IMG/VR virus record: IMGVR_UViG_3300009034_003741
Coordinates: 1-20,292 of that record
DNA length: 20,292 nucleotides
Direction: 5' to 3' (one strand)
DNA from: a virus
The first letter of the stretch is position 1. Each line of letters opens with the position of its first letter. Below, piece by piece: positions 6,547 to 14,392 of this stretch. The notes beneath the pieces are model-generated. The model saw only the letters and a program-made list of their open reading frames with translations. It did not search any database and was not told the origin of the DNA. A program made the position numbers and the translations under genes.

Positions 6547-8870
6547 TGCTCCCCCTTTAGTGGGTTATAACGATTCTTTTCTTGCCCGTTAGCGAGATAC
6601 CACTCTATGGTCTGGGTAATTCCTTCTTCAAGTCTAACCCCTGGTTTCCACCCCCATAAAAGGAGGGCTGCAACATTGCTCAATACACGGCGGGGAAATC
6701 CTGATGGTTTTGTCTTGTCATACACATAGAGAACATCAAGGTGACTACAGATAATTTCTGCAACGGTATTGATAGAATATGCATCCGAGCCCCCAAGATT
6801 GACATATGTATAATTGTGCATTCCATATCGCCCGGCTGCCAGAATTCCCCTCGCTACATCCGTACAGTAAACAAAGTCGCGAACAGCCTTACCATCTCCC
6901 CATACTACAACATCTTCACCGCTCTTTTTCGCCAGGCATGCCTTGGCGATTAGCGAAGGAATGACCATCCCTGTCTCAGGATCAAAGTTGTCACCAGGGC
7001 CATAGACATTGGATGGACGGACGATAGACCAGCAAATGCTTTTCCCACATTCATTGATGTGTGCACGCATAGCTTCCTCGATAGCAAGCTTTGCTAGGCC
7101 AGGAAGATCCATAGGATATTCGTTAGTATCCAATGACTCGAAGTATATCTCTTTCCCGGGCGGATATGCCCCGATAGATGAGACAAACACGAGAGTTTGG
7201 ATATTGTACTTGATAGCAGAGCTAACAATATTCATACCCATCTGGAGCATCGGAGTATAGAATGCACTGACCCTGCTCTTTGAAACACCAGGATTGCCCT
7301 TGGTGCCCGCGACGTGGAAAATTGTATCGTGGATACTTGCGAGCCGATCACATACCCCGGATTCGGTCAGATCGTCTACAAGATACGTGACACCTTTTAT
7401 TTTTGCCTCATCTTCTGGCAATTCGAGCGAAACTGATGTAACAATCGCCTTTTCCTCTACGAGCAGGCGGCAGACTTCTCTTCCAATCATCCCCGTACCG
7501 CCCGTGACCAGGCATTTCTTTCCTATATAATTCAGGTGGTCCTCTTTGGCCTCGATCTTTAGGGATGGATGGCGACCGACCGTTTCATAGCGAGCCCCAC
7601 GAGAGACTACAGCCTGCTCGTCAACTATCCTCCAGGGATCGAAAACGATCTGCCCTGGCATGAGGGCTTCTATAAGTTCATCGAGATCTGCATCGCTATG
7701 GTGGCGAGTGACGGCGATGGTACCTGCCCCGTACATAGTATCGGTGAGAGAAGGGTTGCCACTATAGACTGCAGAATCATAAGTTCGACATTGGCTAGAT
7801 CGGAAATACTTGGATAACTCATATCCAAACGACACATTACATTTAGTGCCCTCCTTGAAAGCAAGACCCATGATGACAAGCACATCATTTTCAGCCTCAC
7901 TTATAAGCTTGGCCACTTTTGATATCAAGTACTGTGTATATAGCTCATTGTTCCCTGCCATGTTATCGACAAGACACATTTCATGCCTCCCGATGTCATA
8001 CTCTATGCTGCCCATTACGTCAAGATCTCTTGGGAAGCATGGGCCGCCAACAGGAGTCCCAATAGAAAAATACTTATCTCCAATCCGGCTATCCATACCG
8101 ACGCCCTTTAGTACCTCCCTACCATCCACGTCCTTGAGGGATTCGCAGATGTAACCAATATGGTTTGCCAATATGACTTTATTCGATATGGCAACATTGG
8201 TTGAGAGTTTGATCATCTCGGCATTGGCAATGGAAGTACAAAAAATCCGCGTGGGAATCTCCCCATGATGTGTTACATCCTCGGCAAGGAGTAATATTGA
8301 ATCTTTTTCCTCTTCTGTATCCGCGCCAAGAATAATGTACGGCGGATTCGTAAAGCCACTCATCATCTTCCCAAGAGCAACGAACTCGGGCCAGTAGCAA
8401 AGATTGAAGTCTTTCCCACGCTTGGCACCCCCTATTTCCAGTGCACATAGGATGTCATCATTGCAATCGCCGGGATTGATTGTGGAAGAAACAATGACAG
8501 TGCGTTGTGAGTCCTTCAGATGTGGAGCAATCGCCGCGCATACCCTAAGAACCTGATTGATGGAAAAGGAACCATCGTATGCCGATGGCGTCCCGACCAT
8601 GATAATGATATAGCTGCTATTGGCAACACCATAGTCAGTACTGGATGTTACCTGAAAATCACAGTATTTGATCACATGATCCAATGCTTCTTTAACATCT
8701 GGTTCTGCAATATGATTCGAGATCTCTTTCTGGTAGATCTTGGTAACTAGAACTTTATCCTTATCGACGCCAATGACATTGCACCCGGCAATGGCAAACG
8801 ATAAGGCCAATGGCAGCCCAAGCTGGCCCAGGCCGATTACGCAGACATCATGATTCGTCTTCTCGTACAT
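6528..8870 (-). CDS. Fusion: NDP-sugar (UDP-glucose/GDP-mannose-type) dehydrogenase + NAD-dependent epimerase (SDR)
   Basis: A 780 aa two-domain enzyme. Residues 1 to about 435 are a nucleotide-sugar 6-dehydrogenase: NAD motif GLGQLG (13-18), Lys231 in NKVILAN, and catalytic Cys278 in GGPCFPRD. Residues about 448-760 are an extended SDR: GGTGMIG (457-463), VSSIGAYPP (about 563-571), RPSNVYGPGDNFDP (about 618-631). At the YxxxK position it reads PGLAK (Pro590, Lys594), so the usual catalytic Tyr is absent. The dehydrogenase would oxidise C6 of an NDP-hexose to a uronate; the SDR half might epimerise or decarboxylate it. The true start is ATG at 8870, right after AAAGGAG and the upstream stop; the ORF extends further upstream to 9152 but that lies inside the glycosyltransferase gene. 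The KxxTDDxR-like motif of dehydrogenases is altered (KEGTKCNV, about 339-346). Confidence 0.88.
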   Translation of the reverse strand: MYEKTNHDVCVIGLGQLGLPLALSFAIAGCNVIGVDKDKVLVTKIYQKEISNHIAEPDVKEALDHVIKYCDFQVTSSTDYGVANSSYIIIMVGTPSAYDGSFSINQVLRVCAAIAPHLKDSQRTVIVSSTINPGDCNDDILCALEIGGAKRGKDFNLCYWPEFVALGKMMSGFTNPPYIILGADTEEEKDSILLLAEDVTHHGEIPTRIFCTSIANAEMIKLSTNVAISNKVILANHIGYICESLKDVDGREVLKGVGMDSRIGDKYFSIGTPVGGPCFPRDLDVMGSIEYDIGRHEMCLVDNMAGNNELYTQYLISKVAKLISEAENDVLVIMGLAFKEGTKCNVSFGYELSKYFRSSQCRTYDSAVYSGNPSLTDTMYGAGTIAVTRHHSDADLDELIEALMPGQIVFDPWRIVDEQAVVSRGARYETVGRHPSLKIEAKEDHLNYIGKKCLVTGGTGMIGREVCRLLVEEKAIVTSVSLELPEDEAKIKGVTYLVDDLTESGVCDRLASIHDTIFHVAGTKGNPGVSKSRVSAFYTPMLQMGMNIVSSAIKYNIQTLVFVSSIGAYPPGKEIYFESLDTNEYPMDLPGLAKLAIEEAMRAHINECGKSICWSIVRPSNVYGPGDNFDPETGMVIPSLIAKACLAKKSGEDVVVWGDGKAVRDFVYCTDVARGILAAGRYGMHNYTYVNLGGSDAYSINTVAEIICSHLDVLYVYDKTKPSGFPRRVLSNVAALLLWGWKPGVRLEEGITQTIEWYLANGQEKNRYNPLKGEQCQESM

Positions 8871-8880
8871 GTTTTCTCCT

Positions 8881-9849
8881 TTACTTGATTCTATCGAAGG
8901 CAGATCGAATGACCCGCCTAAGCTGCGGTGCTCGAACCATCCACGTATGGAATTGAATAGTGTATTCTCGTGCAGAATGTGCGATTTCCTGCCACATCCG
9001 CCCTCCCACAAGATCTTCAAGTTTTTCGGCAACCTGGTAACAATCTCGATCTGTATAGATGGGGATTTCTTCTTCATCAAATTGCTTATACTCCTCACTT
9101 CTGGGCCACGTAAAGGAAATATACTTTCCTCCCCAGTCTTCCCCGCTGACAACCGGCATGGTATTGCTCAGTGTTGCACAACCACTTATCGATGCATCAA
9201 AAATTCTAGGTGGGCGGGTTTTCATCGTCCTGTTCATATGGATTACGACTCTGGTATGGGAAAGAAGATCGCGATATTCTTTACCGACAGATTTTCCGTG
9301 TGTAGAGCGATAGGTCCATCCTTTTCTGCGACAAAATCCCTCTAGCCATCTGTCCATTGCCGCTCGCTCTTTATTCCACCCGAGAACATAGTAGAACCCG
9401 ACATCTATGGTCTTTTCACCCACGGTATAATATTGCTCATTCGTGCAATATGGCATGCGAAAACACGGAAGATTTGTTGCCTTTCTCCACCTTTCCACAT
9501 CATCGTGATCTATCAGGACAATATCTGCATCCTTTTTCGCCCTGGCTACCCGACGAGTGAAATGTGAGTTGGTCAAGGTTGGATAGAGAGCGTACATGCA
9601 TACTTGTGGGACCATATAGGTTTTGTGTGGAGATAAGGGCGAGAACCCCGCATAATCTTTGTACTTGCCGTCGTCCCAGAAGACAATATCATACTTGCGA
9701 TATTGATGCAGGTCGAGCCTGAAGCCCTTTGTGACTACGAGATGATCCCAGGTGAATTCCGGAACTGGATATTGAAAGAAACCATCGATCCTATCCTCTC
9801 CACGGTACCAATCATTTTTGTGGACAAGTAAAGTGCGAATAGGGTTCAT
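8881..9849 (-). CDS. Glycosyltransferase, CgeB/GT-B-like
   Basis: Putative glycosyltransferase of 322 aa with two Rossmann-like halves. The C-terminal half carries RPPRIFDASISGCATLSN (about 212-229), then GEDWGGKYISF, the pattern seen in CgeB-like/Glyco_trans_1_2 proteins that bind a nucleotide sugar; the final helices include the HSAREYTIQFHTW segment. No signal peptide or membrane segment is visible, so it is cytoplasmic. The ATG at 9849 gives an ATGA overlap with the preceding gene and is preferred to the ATG four codons upstream (9861). It directly precedes the dehydrogenase-SDR fusion, separated only by its stop codon and the ribosome site, suggesting it uses a sugar made by the cluster (inference). 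Donor and acceptor unknown. Confidence 0.75.
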   Translation of the reverse strand: MNPIRTLLVHKNDWYRGEDRIDGFFQYPVPEFTWDHLVVTKGFRLDLHQYRKYDIVFWDDGKYKDYAGFSPLSPHKTYMVPQVCMYALYPTLTNSHFTRRVARAKKDADIVLIDHDDVERWRKATNLPCFRMPYCTNEQYYTVGEKTIDVGFYYVLGWNKERAAMDRWLEGFCRRKGWTYRSTHGKSVGKEYRDLLSHTRVVIHMNRTMKTRPPRIFDASISGCATLSNTMPVVSGEDWGGKYISFTWPRSEEYKQFDEEEIPIYTDRDCYQVAEKLEDLVGGRMWQEIAHSAREYTIQFHTWMVRAPQLRRVIRSAFDRIK

Positions 9850-10424
9850 AAATATTTCCACTCTGTCACAATTCTATCCTTTAGCTCCGTTACTTCCTCC
9901 GGTCCCATTCTCTTCAACAGCTCTTCCATAATCTTGTCAATTTCTTCCTTACTGATTGCATTGTGCTTGGCCTTGAGTCCCATCAGCCATTTGATATGTG
10001 CCTCATCCACTATTCTTTGATCCATATGGCGAGGAGTATCCCCGCCAAGGATGACAATAGTATTACCATAATGATTAGAAAAGCGCATCTCTGGATAAAG
10101 CTCTCTTGCGGTCAGCTTTTCAATTACATATTCGACGGGCCATCTATCTTTGAACCACTGCGGAGCCCATCTTTCCTTGATGGCTTCCCACCAATCAAGA
10201 GGATATCGAACTTCTTTTTCTTGTGCCTCCCGGCCCCAAATTGCCTTAGTAATACGGAGAATAATCTGATCCGAGAAAAACTTGGACCATATAGAGACAT
10301 CAATATGCGGTTCTTCTCCACACAAAAGCTCATCTGGAAGATATTGCATGGCGGCAAGCTTGAACTTTTCTAGCTTTACTTTCTTGTAATCCATTTCTCC
10401 ATTACCGGCCCAATTTTCCCTCAT
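9846..10424 (-). CDS. Hypothetical protein (192 aa)
   Basis: Not recognised. A 192 aa soluble protein rich in Trp, Lys and Glu, with an aromatic central part (PLDWWEAIKERWAPQWFKD) and a charged helical C-terminus. The ATG at 10424 lies 9 nt after AAAAAGGAGG. A second ATG at 10394, eleven codons in, is a possible alternative but its GGAG is only 2 nt away. It ends in an ATGA overlap with the CgeB-like glycosyltransferase. No motif supports a function. Confidence 0.65.
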   Translation of the reverse strand: MRENWAGNGEMDYKKVKLEKFKLAAMQYLPDELLCGEEPHIDVSIWSKFFSDQIILRITKAIWGREAQEKEVRYPLDWWEAIKERWAPQWFKDRWPVEYVIEKLTARELYPEMRFSNHYGNTIVILGGDTPRHMDQRIVDEAHIKWLMGLKAKHNAISKEEIDKIMEELLKRMGPEEVTELKDRIVTEWKYL

Positions 10425-10446
10425 GTTTCATGCCCTCCTTTTTGTT

Positions 10447-10869
10447 CTACTTTTCTTCTTTGGATACAAAACACCAGTGATCTTTCTGGTACGTGACAAC
10501 GCCAGTAACGCGCCTATCCTCATCCTCGATATAAAGACACAGGTGCCCATCGCTAATAGAATAAGATTCTGCATGAAGTCGATCCACAGTACCATTCGGG
10601 CGTTCTACACGGTAGATGGGCCTTTCCATAATTACCTCTTCCTCAATTGCTTTTTCGGTTTTTTCAATGACCCCAACTGTCTTTTTGATAGCCCTGCCCC
10701 GTGCCTCATTCTCTTTTTCCATAGCAAGAATGAAGTCGGTAAGATCGTTCATATCTATGTGTCTTAACTCTTTACCGACTGCAATGCAGATCGTCTCCTC
10801 GAACGGAGCATAATCAAGTGTATATGTTAAGCCACAGCCACATGCGCAATTATACAGTTTTTCAACCAT
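10447..10869 (-). CDS. Hypothetical protein with N-terminal CxCxC cluster (140 aa)
   Basis: Not recognised. The 140 aa protein begins with a Cys-rich patch, CACGCG (Cys 8, 10 and 12), which may bind a metal, followed by a charged, probably coiled-coil stretch (about 50-80) and a C-terminal beta-rich part (YRVERPNGTVDR, CLYIEDEDRRVTGVV). AAAGGAGA stands 5 nt before the ATG at 10869. It lies between the G+C-rich accessory patch and the glycosylation genes and could be a regulator or small phage accessory protein; the sequence does not decide. Confidence 0.65.
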   Translation of the reverse strand: MVEKLYNCACGCGLTYTLDYAPFEETICIAVGKELRHIDMNDLTDFILAMEKENEARGRAIKKTVGVIEKTEKAIEEEVIMERPIYRVERPNGTVDRLHAESYSISDGHLCLYIEDEDRRVTGVVTYQKDHWCFVSKEEK

Positions 10870-10919
10870 TATATTCTCCTTTTCATTGATTTATTAAATT
10901 CCTTAGATATTTCCACAGA

Positions 10920-11123
10920 CTATATTTTCTCTATCTGTGCCAGGATGTGATCGCGCTGCTGCATTAGATCCATAAGATATTTGTATTCCTGGGAGCGACC
11001 ACCATAGTATGCTGCAACCAATGCCATATCGGGGTCATCCCAGTCGATTGGCTTACCGCACAATCTTCCGCCAGCCAGCTCGCGTCGAATCTCAATTGCT
11101 AGTCCCGCTATGAATTCATCCAC
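10920..11123 (-). CDS. Small hypothetical phage protein (67 aa)
   Basis: A 67 aa protein of unknown function, acidic and helical, with a DWDDPDMALVAAYYGG core. Start is GTG at 11123, chosen because GGGGGAGAA lies 7-8 nt upstream; no in-frame ATG is available near the N-terminus. About 50 bp of untranslated sequence follow before the next gene. Compact accessory ORFs of this type are common between phage modules. Confidence 0.6.
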   Translation of the reverse strand: MDEFIAGLAIEIRRELAGGRLCGKPIDWDDPDMALVAAYYGGRSQEYKYLMDLMQQRDHILAQIEKI

Positions 11124-11180
11124 TATTATTCTCCCCCGCCCGTTAGTTGGCGACTTCTGTATCGCAGTGACGGCGGCGGG

Positions 11181-11486
11181 TCACGGGCTAGCAGCCTCTT
11201 TGGGTTCCAATAACATAACCACGCGGGCATCTAGCGCCCTAGCGAGCTTCTGAAGAAATCGCAGGTTTGGATTGCCGCCATTTGACATCTCAACTTTGGT
11301 AAGCCGACACTCACGCACGCCAGCATGCTTAGCAAGTTCATGAAGCGACCAACCTCTTGCTATTCGCAACCGCAGGATGCTAGCGCTCAAGTCGAAAACC
11401 GGCTTCAGTTTTTCGAAAGCGGCCCGAAACTCCGGGTCTTTCATCTCTTCTGCTTTCCATTCCTCAAAGTCTGTGGTTTCTGCCAT
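11181..11486 (-). CDS. Possible separately translated Xre-family HTH regulator (nested start)
   Basis: The 101 aa C-terminal part of the previous entry may be its own gene. The ATG at 11486 (MAETTDFEEWKAEE...) is preceded by GGGGAGGAGGTGGTG, the same leader that precedes the outer gene at 11732. The protein has the layout of HigA-like DNA-binding antitoxins: an acidic N-terminal helix, an ILRLRIARGWSLHELAKHAG helix-turn-helix core (about 49-69) and a C-terminal helix ending VVMLLEPKE. It would bind DNA as a dimer. Whether the outer fusion, the inner protein or both are made cannot be decided from sequence. Confidence 0.6.
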   Translation of the reverse strand: MAETTDFEEWKAEEMKDPEFRAAFEKLKPVFDLSASILRLRIARGWSLHELAKHAGVRECRLTKVEMSNGGNPNLRFLQKLARALDARVVMLLEPKEAASP

Positions 11487-11732
11487 CACCACCTCCTCCC
11501 CTGCCCTGGCGCGGATCTTGGCAGCGATGTACTCGGCTGTCGCCCACCCACCGAACGCTTCCGCCGCTTCATCTGGATTATCTGGGTGCGGCTGCTGTTC
11601 CCATTCCTTCAAGTGTGCAACTCGCTCCTCTGCCACTTTCGCGCACGCCTCGCGCTCGGCGGCGACGGCGGCAGCAATCTCTTGCTCTACATCCTCCGCA
11701 GCTAGAGTGCTGCATATCTCACAATTAGTCAT
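11181..11732 (-). CDS. REACAKVAEE-type phage protein fused in frame to an Xre/HigA-like HTH domain
   Basis: 183 aa. Residues 1 to about 80 are a familiar phage accessory protein type: an N-terminal CxxC (NCEIC), AEREACAKVAEE (about 26-37) and the usual ending AAKIRARAG (about 70-78), where such proteins normally stop. Here the frame stays open for about 100 more residues, which form an Xre/HigA-antitoxin-like domain: MKDPEFRAAFEKLKP, then helix-turn-helix RGWSLHELAKHAGV and NPNLRFLQKLARALDA. The ATG at 11732 overlaps the previous stop as ATGA and follows GGGGAGGAGGTGGTGAG. The upstream extension to 11828 lies inside the preceding gene and is rejected. A second ribosome site precedes an internal ATG at 11486, so the HTH part may also be made alone. 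No toxin gene is adjacent. Confidence 0.72.
   Translation of the reverse strand: MTNCEICSTLAAEDVEQEIAAAVAAEREACAKVAEERVAHLKEWEQQPHPDNPDEAAEAFGGWATAEYIAAKIRARAGEEVVMAETTDFEEWKAEEMKDPEFRAAFEKLKPVFDLSASILRLRIARGWSLHELAKHAGVRECRLTKVEMSNGGNPNLRFLQKLARALDARVVMLLEPKEAASP
11487..11508 (-). promoter_or_regulatory. Strong internal ribosome binding site, duplicated leader
   Basis: On the minus strand these 22 nt read CAGGGCAGGGGAGGAGGTGG plus TG, just before the internal ATG at 11486. A nearly identical 23-nt leader (CAGGGCGGGGAGGAGGTGGT plus GAG) occupies 11733-11755 before the outer start at 11732. The core GGAGGTG matches the 16S anti-Shine-Dalgarno. In this copy it is also coding (GEEVV), as in the other copy, which encodes the last residues of the upstream gene. 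Confidence 0.7.
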
Positions 11733-11974
11733 CTCACCACCTCCTCCCCGCCCTGCTGGCGGGTGGCATGTGTCCGTATCTCGCTGCGTAAGATATTGGC
11801 GATAAAGGCAATGCTTCGAAACAGCCATATGTCACTCTGCTCTAAATAGCGTGAAGCAGTCGTGGCACGCGAAAGGAAACTACCAGCGCAAATCTCACAG
11901 AAGCCATAGACCTTTGTGCCATACGCATAATCTCCTAGTTCGGTATCATAGCCACAGTTATCGCACTCTGCCAT
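11729..11974 (-). CDS. Small zinc-ribbon-like protein (81 aa)
   Basis: An 81 aa protein with two Cys pairs, C4-x2-C7 and C26-x2-C29 (AECDNCGYD and YGFCEICAG), the spacing of a zinc ribbon or treble clef. The rest is helical without clear motif. The ATG at 11974 shares its A with the stop of the ASCH gene (TGATG) and follows GGAAGGAGGGG; a longer ORF up to 12124 lies inside that gene. It ends in an ATGA overlap with the next gene. Its role is unknown; small zinc ribbons in phages often bind nucleic acid or other proteins (family knowledge). Confidence 0.7.
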   Translation of the reverse strand: MAECDNCGYDTELGDYAYGTKVYGFCEICAGSFLSRATTASRYLEQSDIWLFRSIAFIANILRSEIRTHATRQQGGEEVVR

Positions 11975-12708
11975 CACCCCTCCTTCCCGCCCGCCATCAG
12001 CTCGCGGCGAAACTCTATGGCCCAGACCCAGGGATTCACATCCCAGCCCAGGCCGCGCTTGGCGTAGATGGAGTTCCACATCATGCTCATGCTGAATACT
12101 GCCTGCAGATCGGTGACAAGGCAATCAGCATGCTCATCGAAGTCACCAACAAACCCATATTCGCCTATCCAAGTGGCAATTCCCCCAGCTATAGCATCCT
12201 CCGCCGTGATATCCTGCACCCGCTGTACCCGCACGCTAATGACCTCCAGCATGATCCGCGATGCCCAGCGGGGCATGTGAATCGAGGGACGCCATTTGTC
12301 CCACCCTAGAGCGAAGTCAAACTCCCCGTCTGCCCGATAGATGGCTAGGGCGGCACCTTCCAGTTCGTTGCTATCAGGATGGAGACGCCACGGGCGCTCT
12401 CGGCGGATTCGATACCATGCCTCATCCCCCACGGACTCAGGCGAAATCAAGGCCCACGTCTCCCGCATCCACAGGTGGTCACCGACATTGTATGGACACC
12501 ACCTATCACACCAGTACCGCACATCCCAATCGGTAGCATTGATACAGGTCATGCCACTGGGCTTCCCGTCTGTCTTGACTACCCACAATCCATCCCAGGC
12601 CACGGATGGTACTGGCTGTGGCTTCACCGGCCTCCGCGTCTGTGTCTTTCGCCCGGCCAAGATGGCCCGCACGGCATCCCCGTTGAATAAGATCGGATGT
12701 TCCTTCAT
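11974..12708 (-). CDS. ASCH/PUA-like phage protein
   Basis: A 244 aa member of a widespread phage family often labelled ASCH-domain or 'morphogenetic' protein. Recognisable blocks are MKEHPILFNGDAVRAILAG, KTQTRRPVKPQP (about 21-32), VGDHLWMRETWA (about 76-87), the RPSIHMPRWASRIMLEV segment (about 139-155) with VQDITAEDAIAGGI following, and WNSIYAKRGLGWDVNPWVWAI near the end. The fold is PUA-like, suggesting binding of RNA or modified nucleotides, but the function in phages is not established. The ATG at 12708 follows GAGGAGG. This gene opens a patch of visibly higher G+C content (about 11.1-12.7 kb) and may have been acquired with its two downstream neighbours. Confidence 0.85.
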   Translation of the reverse strand: MKEHPILFNGDAVRAILAGRKTQTRRPVKPQPVPSVAWDGLWVVKTDGKPSGMTCINATDWDVRYWCDRWCPYNVGDHLWMRETWALISPESVGDEAWYRIRRERPWRLHPDSNELEGAALAIYRADGEFDFALGWDKWRPSIHMPRWASRIMLEVISVRVQRVQDITAEDAIAGGIATWIGEYGFVGDFDEHADCLVTDLQAVFSMSMMWNSIYAKRGLGWDVNPWVWAIEFRRELMAGGKEG

Positions 12709-12727
12709 AGCGCCTCCTCTGTTCTTC

Positions 12728-14380
12728 CTATCTTTTCTTTCTTCTGAATTGGCCCACCTTTTCCCAGGCTTCCTTACTATCGCTTCTACCTTGGATCGTT
12801 CCTTCCCACCTTCGTGCAGTCATTGGATAATGGAGAATTCCAGCGCTATATTCCTCCGGATTCTCTACATATCTAGTAATTGTATTCCAGCGATTATTCA
12901 GAACGAAGAGCTTGACCGGGTGATCCCACAGGGCGCGAAGAAGGGCAGCCTGATCTCTCTTTCCCCACTTTTTCCACTCCTTATGCCAGGCATGGAAGAA
13001 ATCTCTCGTTCGTTCATTCCTGCGAAAGGCAAGAACTCCACCGTTGAGTTGGATAACTTCCTGAGTGCCAATTTTATTGAATGTCTTATTGCACTCATCT
13101 TTATTGTCTGGGCGAACCATGCGACGGGCGATGTGAAACTTGCCCGGGTTGGTACAGATGACCATATCCCAACCATCCTGAAGGATCTTGAAGAGAAATT
13201 TGGGATCGGGTGATATAATCTCAGTATCTGCATCGAGATACATCACATAGCTCCAATTGGAAGGAGTAAGATCGTACATTGCAGTCTTGGCATGTCGAGC
13301 ACCGACATCTACATCATCACATTTGATATGGTGATCCTCAACACCGATTGGTTCCTCGCTGGCCAGGGCAATCTCGATATCCTCTGGCATAAACCTGCGG
13401 AAGCTTTTCATAGCTTGCTTGGCACACTTGCGTGCAGGCTTCCCGAAGGCGACATAGTACACGCCGCGATTGGAATTGATCGGTTCTGTGACTGGTGCCG
13501 TATCGTTTAACAATGACTCGAATGCCTCCCGGTGATCCGAAATCCACCTTTCCTCTGTATAATCACTCACTGCATCATGAAGAGCCTGCCTATCGACCTC
13601 GCCACTATGGATGGCTTGCTTTAGTGCTCTTTCCATCTGTTTCACATCGCCCCGCTCATATCTGTAAATCCCGTCCATCTCTGGAAGTTCATCCAGTAGG
13701 CCAACATTTGTAGGAATGACGATCTTGATCCCGCATGCCAGTGCTTCTAATGGCGGCATTGGATTGCCCTCGATCAGGGAAGTGCATAGGAGGATAGAGA
13801 GACCTTGGAAAAAGCGTGGAAGCTCGTCCAGGCCATAGCGAACGGAAACAATATTGGGCCACCCCTCCCCGCTTGCCGCGAGGCGTACTTTATTCATAAT
13901 AGGGCGAGAGCGTATTTGATTGAGTAATTCTGCGCCCTTTCTCTCGCCATACCTCTTGGGAACGAAGCCGCTAACGCCAACGATGGGTATATTGGTATCT
14001 GGAGGATCGACTATAGTAAACCCGGGACCAATAGGTGGATGAACTTGAGATACCCTTTTTGCGCCCTGGCTAAGGAGCATATCCCTATACAGCTTGCTTG
14101 TTACAATACAGAGATCGATCCTTTCCAATGCCTGTTTCCACCAGCGAGATTTATCTGCACGATTCCTTTCAAAGTGGGTAAAGTAGGCAGCAGTTGGTGT
14201 TTCGTTCCAGTTGAGATAAGTCTCACTGTATTCAATGTAAACTGAAAAGTAATTCAGGTCCGCACTGCCGTTCGGCCCGTGACCGGCATGCCATCCCGGC
14301 ACACGAGCTAGCGTGTTGGATAGCCTCGGGAGGATTTTATCAGATGAGTCATAGTCCCTACAGACAATATGTACGTGCAA
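12728..14380 (-). CDS. Two-domain glycosyltransferase (GT-B/GT4-like + GT-A/DxD)
   Basis: 550 aa, two catalytic-looking domains. Residues 1 to about 290 are GT-B/GT4-like with the C-terminal EX7E motif (E204-GNPMPPL-E212) followed by ALACGIKIVIPTNVG. Residues about 305-550 are a GT-A domain: GVYYVAFGK, the DxD motif in MYLDADTEI (D383, D385), LNGGVLAFRR, and FFHAWHKEWKKW with DQAALLRALWDHP. The second domain is clearly paralogous to the stand-alone protein at 15085-15705. Such fusions can add two sugars in sequence. The start is TTG at 14380 after AGAAAGGAAGTTCG; no better start lies nearby. No membrane segment is seen, so a cytoplasmic enzyme using nucleotide sugars is likely. Acceptor unknown. 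Confidence 0.85.
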   Translation of the reverse strand: MHVHIVCRDYDSSDKILPRLSNTLARVPGWHAGHGPNGSADLNYFSVYIEYSETYLNWNETPTAAYFTHFERNRADKSRWWKQALERIDLCIVTSKLYRDMLLSQGAKRVSQVHPPIGPGFTIVDPPDTNIPIVGVSGFVPKRYGERKGAELLNQIRSRPIMNKVRLAASGEGWPNIVSVRYGLDELPRFFQGLSILLCTSLIEGNPMPPLEALACGIKIVIPTNVGLLDELPEMDGIYRYERGDVKQMERALKQAIHSGEVDRQALHDAVSDYTEERWISDHREAFESLLNDTAPVTEPINSNRGVYYVAFGKPARKCAKQAMKSFRRFMPEDIEIALASEEPIGVEDHHIKCDDVDVGARHAKTAMYDLTPSNWSYVMYLDADTEIISPDPKFLFKILQDGWDMVICTNPGKFHIARRMVRPDNKDECNKTFNKIGTQEVIQLNGGVLAFRRNERTRDFFHAWHKEWKKWGKRDQAALLRALWDHPVKLFVLNNRWNTITRYVENPEEYSAGILHYPMTARRWEGTIQGRSDSKEAWEKVGQFRRKKR

Positions 14381-14392
14381 CGAACTTCCTTT

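Noticed and set aside
8871-9152. N-terminal extension of the dehydrogenase fusion up to 9152
   Set aside because: It is the out-of-frame reading of the glycosyltransferase C-terminus; the ATG at 8870 has AAAGGAG and is followed at once by the NAD-binding strand.
11167-11184. Small hairpin GTGAC-N8-GTCAC at the end of the HTH gene as a terminator
   Set aside because: Only a 5-bp stem with no T-run on the minus strand, and the next gene follows closely.
11181-11486. Toxin-antitoxin pair
   Set aside because: The HTH domain is HigA-like, but no HigB/RelE-type toxin is encoded on either side.
12341-13213. Plus-strand open frame of 290 codons
   Set aside because: It lies opposite the ASCH-like gene and the two-domain glycosyltransferase, both with clear family motifs, spans the gap between them, and its translation shows no recognisable domain.
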